64,000 nt of DNA, taken from Actinoallomurus sp040655075. Lineage in GTDB: Bacteria; Actinomycetota; Actinomycetes; Streptosporangiales; Streptosporangiaceae. The notes under the pieces were generated by a model. It was not told where the DNA came from. It was given only the letters and a program-made list of their open reading frames with translations, and did not search any database. Position numbers and translations under genes: made by a program. Location: the NCBI RefSeq assembly GCF_040655075.1, contig NZ_JBFAJC010000012.1, forward strand, positions 1 to 64,000, written 5' to 3'. Positions 8,729 to 16,179 of this stretch are shown here, in pieces; positions within the stretch are counted from its first letter, which is position 1; every line of letters starts with the position of its first letter.

Positions 8729-9648
8729 GCGAGCACCTTTCCGAGCGATTCCATCAGCTCATGGGGGAGGGTGTAGGAGCCGACGTGCTGGAGCAGGACG
8801 CCGGTGACCCCGAGCCGTTCCAGGCCGGCCAGCCGGTCGGCGATCTGCTCCGCGGTCCCGTACAGGCAGAACTCCTCGGCGAACCGCACGGCGTCGGCGT
8901 CGCTCACCCACGCGGAGCAGACGTCGACGGCGTGCTCCCAGTCTTCCGCGTGCAACAGGTCGGGACGGACATCGGGGACCCGCCGTGGGACGTCCACCTC
9001 GATGCCCGCCGCGGCGAGGGCGGCGCCGCCGCCCTTCTGCGCCATCGCCGCGCACACCGGCTTCAATGCGGGCGCGTCCCGTTCGAGGTCGTCAGTGACG
9101 TGGCAGAAGGCGGAGACCGTCACCTCCGGTGGCGCGCCGTGGCGGCCGACGATGGTCAGGGCGTCCTCGGCGCGCGCCACCGAGGCCCCCGCGAGCAGGA
9201 TCACCCCGTCGCCCAGCTCACCGCCGAGCGCGAGGTTGCGCGGGCCGCTGGCCGCGACGTGGACGGGGATCCCCGGGATCGCGTCGCGGAGCCCGGACAC
9301 GCCCGCGCGCAGCTCCGCGGTGGTGGACGAGCGGAGGCCGACGGGCTCGACGGAGCTGTTGCCGACGCCGATCCCCAGCACGAAGCGGCCCGGCGCGAGC
9401 TCGGCGACGGTCCGCGCGGCGGCGGCGACGACGCTCGGATGCCGGGTCACCAGGTTGGTGACCGCCGTCCCGAGGCGGACCCGCTCGGTGCGAAGGGCCG
9501 CGCAGGCCAGCGTGGCGTACGCGTCCCGCCACAGGGTCTGGGAGTCGGGCATCCAGACGTCGTCGAAGCCGAGTTCCTCGGCCCGCCGCGCGGCCTCGGC
9601 CACCTCGTCGACCGGGCGGCAGGGAGGCAGGCGGATTCCGATGCGCAT
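8725..9648 (-). CDS. LLM-class (F420-dependent type) oxidoreductase
   Basis: A 307-residue luciferase-like TIM-barrel protein: MRIGIRLPP start, AARRAEELGFDDVWMPDS, RVRLGTAVTNLVTRHPSVVA, and APGRFVLGIGVGNS. These match the Mer-like F420-dependent reductase/monooxygenase group, abundant in actinobacteria. Its substrate is unknown; position in the operon with ferredoxin, reductase and CoA-transferase suggests a redox step on a pathway intermediate. It starts 1 bp after the ferredoxin stop. FMN use instead of F420 cannot be excluded. Confidence 0.85.
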   Translation of the reverse strand: MRIGIRLPPCRPVDEVAEAARRAEELGFDDVWMPDSQTLWRDAYATLACAALRTERVRLGTAVTNLVTRHPSVVAAAARTVAELAPGRFVLGIGVGNSSVEPVGLRSSTTAELRAGVSGLRDAIPGIPVHVAASGPRNLALGGELGDGVILLAGASVARAEDALTIVGRHGAPPEVTVSAFCHVTDDLERDAPALKPVCAAMAQKGGGAALAAAGIEVDVPRRVPDVRPDLLHAEDWEHAVDVCSAWVSDADAVRFAEEFCLYGTAEQIADRLAGLERLGVTGVLLQHVGSYTLPHELMESLGKVLA

Positions 9649-9649
9649 G

Positions 9650-9970
9650 TCAGCCCGCCTTGATCATCGCGGTGTCCGCGCCGACCGGGCCGATCTTCGC
9701 CGAGCCCCCCGGCGAGCCGACGGGCTCCTCCCGTCCGGGCAGCGGCTCCTCGAAGAACCGCCGGTTGTCCAGCCGGTGGTCCGGATCGGCGGCCCGGTCG
9801 GCGGAGATCGCCTCCTCCGGGCAGACCTCCGCGCAGGCGCCGCAGTCGATGCACTCGACCGGGTGGATGTAGAGCTTGCGGACTCCCTCGTAGATGCAGT
9901 CGACCGGGCATTCCTCCATGCACGACCGGTCCATGACGTCGACGCACGCCGCGCCGATGACGTAGGCCAT
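9650..9970 (-). CDS. fdxA: FdxA-type 7Fe ferredoxin
   Basis: A 106-residue ferredoxin: MAYVIGAACVDVMDRSC, MEECPVDCIYEG gives the 3Fe-4S cluster pattern, and CIDCGACAEVCPEEA the 4Fe-4S cluster. The C-terminal tail (RFFEEPLPGREEP) is usual for the actinobacterial FdxA family. It sits 1 bp downstream of the reductase gene, so the two very likely form an electron-transfer pair, the natural donor for the Rieske oxygenase encoded at 33.0-34.2 kb, which has no ferredoxin or reductase of its own nearby. Confidence 0.92.
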   Translation of the reverse strand: MAYVIGAACVDVMDRSCMEECPVDCIYEGVRKLYIHPVECIDCGACAEVCPEEAISADRAADPDHRLDNRRFFEEPLPGREEPVGSPGGSAKIGPVGADTAMIKAG

Positions 9971-9971
9971 C

Positions 9972-11000
9972 TCATTTCCTCTCTGCGGGGCCGTCCGTGG
10001 AGTGCCCTGGGAACAGTTCGGCCTCCGGGTCGATGACGGTGGCGGCGTTGTTGACCGCCGTGGCGACCTCGCCGAAGCCGACCGCGATCAGCCGGACCTT
10101 GCCGGGGTAGTCGGTGATGTCGCCTGCGGCGTACACGCGGGGCAGGTTCGTGGCCATGTCGGTGCCGACCGCGATCCGCCGCGACCGGAGTTCGAGGCCC
10201 CAGCCGAGCAGCGGCCCGAGATCGGCGGTGAAGCCCAGTGCGGCGATGAGGGTCTGCGCCTTCAGCTCCCGCGTCGTTCCGTCGGGCAGGTTGGTGACCT
10301 GCACGGTCTCCAGACCGTCCGGGCCGGCCGCGGCCGTCACCGCGTTGTTGACGAGGATCTCGACGCCCGCCTCGCGGACGCGTTCGACGGTGGCGGCGTG
10401 CGCCCGGAACCGGTCGCGGCGGTGGACGATTGTGACCGAGCGGGCCAGGGGCGCCAGGCTGTCGGCCCAGTCGAAGGCGCTGTCCCCGCCGCCCACGATC
10501 ACGACGTCCTGGTCGGTGTGGTCGGCGAGCCGCCGCACGAAGTAGACGAGCCCCCGCCCGTCGAACTCACGCGCGGCGGGCAGCGGCCGCGGGGTGAACG
10601 TCCCGATCCCGCCGGTGACGACGACCGCCCCGGCGCGTACGGTCGCGCCCTGGGCGCTGCGGACGACGGGCCGGCCGTCGTCGTAGCTCAGCTCCACGGC
10701 CTGGTGACCGAGCAGGTACTCCGGACCGTACGGCGCCGCCTGGGCCAGCAGGTTGTCGACCAGGTCACGGCCGCGTACCGAGGGCAGGCCCGCGATGTCG
10801 TAGATGGGCTTCTCCGGGTACATGGCGGTAATCTGGCCGCCCGGCTGGGGAAGCACGTCCATGACCGCCACCCGCAGCCCGCGGAAACCCGCGTAGTACG
10901 CGCCGTACAGACCGGCCGGGCCGGCGCCGACGATCAGGATGTCGACCTCGGTCGGCGGGCTCTCGTCCGTTGGCACCGAGATCTCGGCAAGCGTGCTCAT
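9972..11000 (-). CDS. NAD(P)H:ferredoxin oxidoreductase (TrxB-like FNR)
   Basis: A 342-residue two-dinucleotide-binding flavoprotein: VDILIVGAGPAGLYGAYYAG binds FAD, VVIVGGGDSAFDWADSLAPL binds NAD(P)H, and the C-terminal VYAAGDITDYPGKVRLIAVG is the FAD ATG/GD motif. No thioredoxin-reductase CxxC is present, so it fits the TrxB-like ferredoxin reductases. The start at MSTLAEIS is favoured over longer versions because a catabolic box lies at 11044-11060 and a TACGGT -10 element at 11008-11013, which would put the transcript start at or next to the ATG (a leaderless mRNA). It is the first gene of the operon. Confidence 0.87.
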   Translation of the reverse strand: MSTLAEISVPTDESPPTEVDILIVGAGPAGLYGAYYAGFRGLRVAVMDVLPQPGGQITAMYPEKPIYDIAGLPSVRGRDLVDNLLAQAAPYGPEYLLGHQAVELSYDDGRPVVRSAQGATVRAGAVVVTGGIGTFTPRPLPAAREFDGRGLVYFVRRLADHTDQDVVIVGGGDSAFDWADSLAPLARSVTIVHRRDRFRAHAATVERVREAGVEILVNNAVTAAAGPDGLETVQVTNLPDGTTRELKAQTLIAALGFTADLGPLLGWGLELRSRRIAVGTDMATNLPRVYAAGDITDYPGKVRLIAVGFGEVATAVNNAATVIDPEAELFPGHSTDGPAERK

Positions 11001-11007
11001 GACGGTG

Positions 11008-11060
11008 ACCGTAAGGACGGCGGCGCGCCTCACCAACGGATCCGGTCCGGTGAGCAGGAC
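11008..11060 (-). promoter_or_regulatory. Catabolic box A and -10 element for the ferredoxin reductase operon
   Basis: Box GGTCCGGTGAGCAGGAC (as read on +, 11044-11060) with TACGGT starting 31 bases downstream on the minus strand (11013-11008) and the reductase ATG at 11000. No Shine-Dalgarno is present, so this is probably a leaderless promoter. It is one of seven related boxes in this window. Confidence 0.65.
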
Positions 11061-11086
11061 GGCCGGCTCACGCGCGGTCCCGCCGC

Positions 11087-11373
11087 TCACGACGACGTCT
11101 GCTCGGCCGACCACAGGTCGATCGGCACCGTACGGACGCATCGGCCGTCGCGGTCCAGCAGCCGCCCCATGTGCTTGGACGTGCGCAGGACGACGCAGCG
11201 GTCGTGGACGTCCAGCCGGGAGATCCGCCCGGACAGATGGGCTTCGAACGTGTACACGTCGGCGAGCCCCGCAACCACGCGTCGATGATCAGGTTGTGCG
11301 GACCGGCGTAGATGCCGCAGGAGCGGACCTCCGGCATCCGGGCCAGCGCCTCGGTGGCCTCGTGCGCGCGCAA
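11087..11373 (-). pseudogene. Lrp/AsnC-family regulator remnant (5'-truncated, frameshifted)
   Basis: The ligand-binding (RAM) half of an Lrp/AsnC regulator: ATEALARMPEVRSCGIYAG, HNLIIDAWLRG, then after a one-base shift near 11278, LADVYTFEAHLSGRISRLDV and VVLRTSKHMGRLLD. The first part reads in one frame and the second in another. The DNA-binding half is absent; its position is taken by the left end of the TnpB-only insertion element. The gene is broken twice and cannot be functional. Confidence 0.7.
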
Positions 11374-11377
11374 TTCC

Positions 11378-12731
11378 GCTCTTTCAGTGTGGAGAGGATC
11401 AGAGCCCTAAAGGTCAGGGTGGGCAAAGAGGAATTGCCGGGATGATTGGCCGTCTGCCTGCGTCTTCCTGCTGATCGCTGTTAGCTTGCGCGACATGCCG
11501 ACCATCCGTGTGAAGCGGGCGTTCAAGTACCGCTTCTACCCGACGCCCGAGCAGGCCGCCGAGCTTGCTCGGACGTTCGGATGTGTGCGGAAGGTCTACA
11601 ACATGGCGCTGGCCGCCCGCACCGAGGCATGGAAAGGGCGCGGCGAGCGGATGAACTACAACGCCACCTCTGCGCTGTTGACGGCTTGGAAGAAAACCGA
11701 GGAACTGGCCTACCTCAACGAGGTCTCCTCCGTGCCGCTGCAGCAGGCACTGCGCCATCTGCAGACGGCGTTTAGTAACTTTTTCGCCAAACGGGCGAGG
11801 TATCCGCGCTTCAAAGCGAAAAGGAAGTCGCGCGCGTCCGCCGAGTACACCCGCAGCGCGTTCCGGTTCCGAGAGGGGGAGTTGACCCTGGCCAAGATGG
11901 CCGAGCCGCTGGCCATTGTCTGGTCAAGGCGCTTGCCGGAGGGAGCGGAGCCCTCGACGGTGACCGTTTCTCAAGACGCCGCCGGTCGTTGGTTCGTGTC
12001 GTTGCTGGTGGAAGACCCGAGCGTTACGCCGCTGCCGACAGTGGATGCGACGGTGGGAGTGGACGCCGGTCTGGATCATCTTCTCGCCCTGTCAACGGGT
12101 GAGAAGATCAACAATCCCCGGCACGAGCGGCGTGACCGCAAGCGCCTAGCCCGGGCGCAGCGAGAACTGTCCCGTAAGGCGAAGGACTCGGCGAATCGGA
12201 CCAAGGCGCGGCGGAAAGTGGCCCGCATCCACGCTCGGGTCGCCGACCGCAGGCGTGACTTGTTGCACAAGCTGACGACTCGGCTCGTTCGTGAAAACCA
12301 AACGATCGTGATCGAGGACCTGTGCGTGCGGAACCTGGTGAAGAATCGTCGGCTGTCCCGGGCGATCTCCGATGCCGCATGGCGGGAGTTCCGGAGCATG
12401 CTGGAGTACAAGGCCGCCTGGCACGGTCGGCAGGTGGTTGTAGTGGACCGCTGGTTCCCCTCTTCCAAGCTGTGCTCGGCCTGTGGCACGCTGCAACCGG
12501 CGATGCCGCTGCACGTCCGGCAGTGGACATGCGCCTGCGGTATTACCCATGACCGCGATGTGAACGCGGCGAAGAACCTTCTGGCCGCCGGGCTGGCGGT
12601 GTCGGCCTGTGGAGCCGGTGTAAGACCTCGGGCGGGATCTCTCCCGGACGGGGCCGTCGGCGCTGAAGCAGGAAGCCCTACGGCGCGAGCCGTAGGAATC
12701 CCCCTCGTTAACGAGGGTGCGTGGAAGTCAA
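11378..12731 (+). mobile_element. TnpB-only IS200/IS605-group (IS1341-type) element
   Basis: The element contains one tnpB gene and no tnpA. The right end is well defined: hairpin CCTACGGC-GCGA-GCCGTAGG (12677-12696), perfect palindrome CCCTCGTTAACGAGGG (12702-12717) and terminal GTGGAAGTCAA ending at 12731. The left boundary is approximate; a GCAATTCC/GGAATTGC inverted repeat (11370-11377, 11430-11437) lies there. It separates a broken Lrp gene from the remains of another gene. Confidence 0.65.
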
Positions 12732-12793
12732 CATGTGCGCCTGGCAGGTCTCCCGTGTCGGGGGTCGACTGCTCGCCCTCTTCTATGGGCTAG
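11495..12793 (+). CDS. tnpB: RNA-guided nuclease TnpB (IS1341 type)
   Basis: A TnpB of 432 codons. It begins MPTIRVKRAFKYRFYPTPEQ, with an alpha-helical N-terminal region and then a RuvC domain in three parts: GVDAGLDHLL (first Asp), IVIEDLCVRNLV (Glu), and THDRDVNAAKN (last Asp). A zinc ribbon CSACG ... CACG lies before the last motif. All catalytic residues are intact. The reading frame has no stop inside the element and runs 62 bases past its right end, so roughly the last 60 residues (after NLLAAGLAVSACG) are read-through of the guide-RNA region. With no tnpA, mobility would need a transposase in trans. Confidence 0.85.
   Translation: MPTIRVKRAFKYRFYPTPEQAAELARTFGCVRKVYNMALAARTEAWKGRGERMNYNATSALLTAWKKTEELAYLNEVSSVPLQQALRHLQTAFSNFFAKRARYPRFKAKRKSRASAEYTRSAFRFREGELTLAKMAEPLAIVWSRRLPEGAEPSTVTVSQDAAGRWFVSLLVEDPSVTPLPTVDATVGVDAGLDHLLALSTGEKINNPRHERRDRKRLARAQRELSRKAKDSANRTKARRKVARIHARVADRRRDLLHKLTTRLVRENQTIVIEDLCVRNLVKNRRLSRAISDAAWREFRSMLEYKAAWHGRQVVVVDRWFPSSKLCSACGTLQPAMPLHVRQWTCACGITHDRDVNAAKNLLAAGLAVSACGAGVRPRAGSLPDGAVGAEAGSPTARAVGIPLVNEGAWKSTCAPGRSPVSGVDCSPSSMG
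12600..12731 (+). ncRNA. Predicted omega/reRNA scaffold of the TnpB-only element
   Basis: TnpB guide RNAs are known to come from the 3' end of tnpB through the element right end, with the guide immediately downstream. Here the stem-loops at 12677-12696 and 12702-12717 and the terminal GTCAA fit that layout, predicting a guide that starts at 12732. The 5' boundary is a guess. Confidence 0.45.
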
Positions 12794-12834
12794 ACCTTCC
12801 CCTCGGCCCGGGCAGCGGCATCCACCTGCACTGA
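12733..12834 (+). pseudogene. Possible 3' fragment of a PaaI/hotdog-type gene cut by the element
   Basis: Directly after the element right end an open frame reads MCAWQVSRVGGRLLALFYG and stops at 12834. The VGGRLLALFYG strand resembles the last beta strand of PaaI-like thioesterases, but 34 residues are too few for a firm call. It may be the tail of a gene interrupted by the element, or chance. Confidence 0.25.
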
Positions 12835-12841
12835 CAACGGC

Positions 12842-12858
12842 GGTCCGCTGAGCAGGAC
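12842..12858 (+). promoter_or_regulatory. Catabolic box B upstream of the hydratase gene
   Basis: GGTCCGCTGAGCAGGAC, 62 bases before the hydratase ATG, with a TGGAAT -10-like hexamer starting 28 bases downstream of the box and an AGGAGG ribosome site near the start codon. The same arrangement is repeated at 15058. Confidence 0.6.
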
Positions 12859-12920
12859 GATCGGCTGTCCAGGCCGGAACGCGGCTGGAATCCTCGCCGC
12901 GTGACAGGAGGGAAACGAAC

Positions 12921-13709
12921 ATGACCGTACCTGGTGACGTGCTCGCCGAGGCGGCGCGGGCACTGGCCGCCGCGGAGCGGGACCGTGCGGCGATCACGCC
13001 GCCGACCGAGACCTGGCCCGGCCTGGACACGGCCGACGCGTACGAGATCCAGCTGATCAACACGCGGCGGCGGACCGCCGCAGGGGAGACGGTGCGCGGC
13101 CACAAGGTCGGGCTCACCTCCGCGGCCATGCAGCAGATGCTCGGCGTCGACCAGCCGGACTACGGCGTGCTGTTCGCATCGATGTTCACCGAGGACGGCG
13201 GCAAGGTGACGGCGGCGGACCTCCTCGCCCCGAAGGCCGAGATCGAGATCGCGTTCGTCCTCCGGGACGAACTGCGGGGTCCGGGCGTCACGGTCGACGA
13301 CGTCCTCGCGGCCACCGACCACCTGCGCGCCGCGATCGAGATCGTCGACAGCCGGGTCGCCGACTGGCGGATCACGCTCGCCGACACCGTCGCCGACAAC
13401 GCCAGCAGCGCCGGCGTCGTGCTCTCCGGGCACCGGGTACCGGTCGGCGACGTGGACCTGGAACGCGTCGAGGGACGGCTCCTCAAGGCCGGTGAGCTCG
13501 TCGACCGCGGACCGGGGTCGGCGGTGCTCGGCAACCCGGCCGCCGCGGTCGCCTGGCTCGCCAACACCCTCGGCGAACGGGGCGTGGCGCTGGAGCCCGG
13601 GCACGTGGTGCTCCCCGGTGCCTGCACACGTGCGGTGGACGTGGTGGCGGGCGACGTCGTGACGGCCGACTTCGACGTGCTCGGCCCGGTCACGGTCACG
13701 TTCGGCTGA
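12921..13709 (+). CDS. 2-keto-4-pentenoate hydratase (MhpD family)
   Basis: A 262-residue member of the FAH-fold hydratases that convert 2-hydroxypenta-2,4-dienoate to 4-hydroxy-2-oxovalerate. Visible family blocks: GHKVGLTSAAMQQMLGVDQPDYG, the metal-binding acidic pair PKAEIEIAFVLRD, IEIVDSRVADWRI, DNASSAGVVLSG and AVAWLANTLGERG. It is the first committed step of the lower meta-cleavage pathway and precedes the aldolase and dehydrogenase encoded from 15.2 kb. Its promoter carries box B. A collapsed second copy of the same gene lies at 15138. Confidence 0.9.
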   Translation: MTVPGDVLAEAARALAAAERDRAAITPPTETWPGLDTADAYEIQLINTRRRTAAGETVRGHKVGLTSAAMQQMLGVDQPDYGVLFASMFTEDGGKVTAADLLAPKAEIEIAFVLRDELRGPGVTVDDVLAATDHLRAAIEIVDSRVADWRITLADTVADNASSAGVVLSGHRVPVGDVDLERVEGRLLKAGELVDRGPGSAVLGNPAAAVAWLANTLGERGVALEPGHVVLPGACTRAVDVVAGDVVTADFDVLGPVTVTFG

Positions 13710-13742
13710 AGCGGTTCGGGGCGTCGACGAGCCGAGAGCGGC

Positions 13743-14717
13743 TCAGCGGGCCATCGTGGAACGATTGCCCACACCTTGTGGCGTCCCGATGGTCACAGCG
13801 CGATGACCGGGCGTGAAGTCGTCGAATGACTGCTCCCAGCTCGCGTCCGGCCAGTGGTAGGTCACCCGGCCCTCGGCCGGACGGTAGTGCGCCGTGTAGA
13901 CCGTCCCCTGCCCCACCTCATAGGCGGTCTGGTACAACGGCGGCCGGAGCATCGCCGCGACGTCCGGGCCGGCGGCGCGAACGGCGGCGAGCCGCTCCTG
14001 GGTTCGGGTGGACGCCTCCTGGTCCTCCGGGATCGGCAGGTGCTGGTGGTTCGCGGCGCAGGCGTCCGTCGCCTCGATCAGCGGGGTGTCGGGTCCCACG
14101 TACACGGTCGCCGCCCGGTCACGGTCGGCGAGGGTGACGTTCTGCGGGATGGCGATGGGGAGTTCGCGCAGTCGGCTGATCGCCTGGCCGACGGTCTCGC
14201 AGGTCTCCAGCAGGTAGCGCAGCACGATGAGGATGGTGAAACCCGGCCGGTGGACCAAGCGTCCGCCGAAGGTGAGCGAGACCGCGAGTCCGGCGTCGTT
14301 CATTCCGTCCAGCAGACCCCACCCTGCCTCCTGCATTCCGATCACCGGCCGCAGGAACCGGGACGAGACGATTGTGCCTTCGCATTCATCGGGCGGGAAA
14401 TCGTAGTTGCGCAGCAGAACGCCCTTGCCGCCGAGCTGAGTGCAGCCGGAGAAGAACGGCCGGATGGCGGCGTGAGTGAGGTACGTCTCGCCGCCGGGTC
14501 GGTCGAGTTGCCCGGCGAGCAGGTCGAGGATCGGCACCAGTTCCGGCATGTGCTTCTCGAACAGCGCGCGTGCCCTGGCAGCGCCTTCCTCGGTCCGGCC
14601 GTCGTCGGTCAACCAGCCCTCTGCGGTCGGCCACAGCGCCTGGGTGTGTTCGGCCCATCGTCCGTCGCCGCCGTCACCGATCTCAAGCGCCCGGAAGGTC
14701 TTCTGCTGTCCGCCCAT
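13743..14717 (-). CDS. C45-family (acyl-transferase/choloylglycine-type) Ntn hydrolase
   Basis: A 324-residue protein of the acyl-CoA:6-aminopenicillanate acyltransferase (C45) group. The segment FFSGCTQLGGKGVLLRNYDFP places a cysteine at residue 92 where self-processing Ntn hydrolases expose their nucleophile, followed by the RNYDF motif; later SRFLRPVIGMQ, GLLDGMNDAGLAVSLTFGG and ILRYLLETC-like blocks also fit. Substrate unknown; amide hydrolysis or acyl transfer is likely. It lies convergent to the hydratase and has its own AT-rich promoter. The start at MGGQQKTF follows the predicted -10 at 14737-14742 by about 20 bases. Confidence 0.75.
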   Translation of the reverse strand: MGGQQKTFRALEIGDGGDGRWAEHTQALWPTAEGWLTDDGRTEEGAARARALFEKHMPELVPILDLLAGQLDRPGGETYLTHAAIRPFFSGCTQLGGKGVLLRNYDFPPDECEGTIVSSRFLRPVIGMQEAGWGLLDGMNDAGLAVSLTFGGRLVHRPGFTILIVLRYLLETCETVGQAISRLRELPIAIPQNVTLADRDRAATVYVGPDTPLIEATDACAANHQHLPIPEDQEASTRTQERLAAVRAAGPDVAAMLRPPLYQTAYEVGQGTVYTAHYRPAEGRVTYHWPDASWEQSFDDFTPGHRAVTIGTPQGVGNRSTMAR

Positions 14718-14736
14718 GAGACCGTCACTTCCCGTC

Positions 14737-14765
14737 GTTATAGGTGAGAGACAGCAAGCTAGCAA
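14737..14765 (-). promoter_or_regulatory. Sigma70-like promoter of the C45 hydrolase gene
   Basis: On the minus strand: TTGCTA (14765-14760), 17-base spacer, TATAAC (14742-14737). The surrounding stretch 14740-14810 is strikingly AT-rich for this genome. Confidence 0.5.
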
Positions 14766-15057
14766 ATTTGTGGATAATTCCACTAGGTTGACAAATGATG
14801 GCAATTTCTGATTGTCCGGTGGAGGCGCCAACACGTCCTGCCGACCGTCCTGGACTAGAGCTCGCCGGTGCATTTCTCGGCGTATCTCGGATAGTCGGCC
14901 CACAGGCATATCCGCATGACGAGGTCTCTACCGTCGACCACCTTCTTCACGGCCGGCGTACGCGCGTAGTCGCGGGTCGGATTGTGGCCGGTGATGATCG
15001 CAGGGCACGAGTGCCAGGTCGCCGTAGGCCACGGTCACGACCCCGGGTGACGCCGTC
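14766..15057. other. Intergenic stretch without a supported gene
   Basis: Between the C45 hydrolase promoter and box C. The left part is AT-rich and holds promoter-like sequence; the rest is ordinary GC-rich DNA. Short open frames on the minus strand lack a ribosome site or a recognisable domain. Nothing further is claimed. Confidence 0.5.
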
Positions 15058-15074
15058 GTTCCGCTCAGCAGGAC
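15058..15074 (+). promoter_or_regulatory. Catabolic box C upstream of the hydratase remnant operon
   Basis: GTTCCGCTCAGCAGGAC, 63 bases before the remnant ATG, with TGGAAT starting 29 bases downstream of the box. The DNA from here to the start codon is a diverged copy of the box B promoter, so the promoter was duplicated together with the hydratase gene and now drives the acetaldehyde dehydrogenase operon. Confidence 0.6.
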
Positions 15075-15137
15075 GATCGGCTTACACCTGCGCGGACGCG
15101 GCTGGAATTCTCGCCCGGTGACAGGAAGGAAGCAACC

Positions 15138-15236
15138 ATGACCGTTCCTGGTGAGGCGCCGGCCACGGCGGCGAGGACACCGGCCGCAGCCGAGTGGGAC
15201 CGTACCGCGATCCCGCCACTGGTGACCTTCGGCTGA
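15138..15236 (+). pseudogene. Collapsed copy of the 2-keto-4-pentenoate hydratase gene
   Basis: A 32-codon frame with a good ribosome site (AGGAAGG). Residues 1-28 (MTVPGEAPATAARTPAAAEW onward) match the N-terminus of the intact hydratase at 12921 (MTVPGDVLAEAARALAAAER), and the last four residues, VTFG, match its C-terminus. The middle of about 230 residues is missing in frame. It cannot be an enzyme, but it keeps the promoter and start and may serve as a translated leader for the dehydrogenase gene 13 bases downstream. Confidence 0.85.
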
Positions 15237-15249
15237 CGGGGAGACGCAG

Positions 15250-16179
15250 ATGACGAAGATCTCGGCCGCGATCGTCGGATCCGGCAACATCGGCACCGAC
15301 CTGCTCTACAAGCTGCTCCGCTCGGACCTGGTCGAGCCACGCTGGATGATCGGGGTGGATCCCGCCAGCGCGGGGCTGGCGAGAGCCGCCACCGAGGGCC
15401 TCACCACGTCCGCCGAGGGGGTCGACTGGCTGCTCGCGCAGTCGGAGCTGCCCGGCCTCGTGTTCGAGGCGACCTCGGCGTACGTCCACGTCCGGAACGC
15501 GCCGAGGTACGCCTCCGCCGGCATCCGCGCGATCGACCTGACGCCGGCGGCGCGCGGCCCGTACGTCGTGCCGCCTGCCAACCTGCGCGAGCACCTGGAC
15601 GCGCCCAACGTCAACATGGTCACCTGCGGCGGGCAGGCCACGATCCCGATGGTGTACGCGGTGTCCCGGGTCGCCGAGGTCGCGTACGCCGAGATCGTCG
15701 CGTCGATCGCCTCCCTGTCGGCAGGCCCGGGCACCCGGCAGAACATCGACGAGTTCACCCGTACCACGTCGCGGGCGATCGAAGTGCTCGGCGGCGCGAA
15801 GCGCGGCAAGGCGATCATCATTCTGAACCCGGCGGATCCGCCCGTGCTGATGCGCGACACGGTCTACTGCTCGATCCCCGACGACGCCGACGAGGCGGCG
15901 ATCACGGCGTCGGTGAAGGAGATCGCGGCCGAGGTGGCGGGCTACGTGCCGGGCTACCGGCTGCTGTCCGACCCGCAGTTCGACACGGATCATAACGGGA
16001 GGTCGGTCGGGGCAGGTTGGTCGGGCGAAGCACGCAGACGGGTGGCGATCTTCCTGGAGGTGGAGGGCGCCGGTGACTTCCTGCCGCCGTACGCGGGGAA
16101 CCTCGACATCATGACGGCCGCCGCCGCGCGCGTCGGCGATGTCCTCGCGGAGCACCTGCTGACGAAGGGACGTGCGTGA
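15250..16179 (+). CDS. mhpF: Acetaldehyde dehydrogenase (acetylating), MhpF/HsaG family
   Basis: A 309-residue enzyme converting acetaldehyde, NAD+ and CoA to acetyl-CoA, normally channelled from the partner aldolase. Seen: AAIVGSGNIGTDLLYKLLR binds NAD, NMVTCGGQATIPMVYAVSRV contains the catalytic Cys, SAGPGTRQNIDEFTRTTS, and DFLPPYAGNLDIMTAAA near the end. Between DPQFDT and the VAIFLEVEGAGD strand there is an Arg/Gly-rich stretch (HNGRSVGAGWSGEARRR) that looks longer than usual for the family. It is translationally coupled to the aldolase, whose start overlaps its stop. Confidence 0.92.
   Translation: MTKISAAIVGSGNIGTDLLYKLLRSDLVEPRWMIGVDPASAGLARAATEGLTTSAEGVDWLLAQSELPGLVFEATSAYVHVRNAPRYASAGIRAIDLTPAARGPYVVPPANLREHLDAPNVNMVTCGGQATIPMVYAVSRVAEVAYAEIVASIASLSAGPGTRQNIDEFTRTTSRAIEVLGGAKRGKAIIILNPADPPVLMRDTVYCSIPDDADEAAITASVKEIAAEVAGYVPGYRLLSDPQFDTDHNGRSVGAGWSGEARRRVAIFLEVEGAGDFLPPYAGNLDIMTAAAARVGDVLAEHLLTKGRA

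Noticed and set aside
14808..15057. Short minus-strand frames in the gap before box C
   Set aside because: No ribosome site, no recognisable domain and no continuity with the neighbours; not strong enough to annotate.
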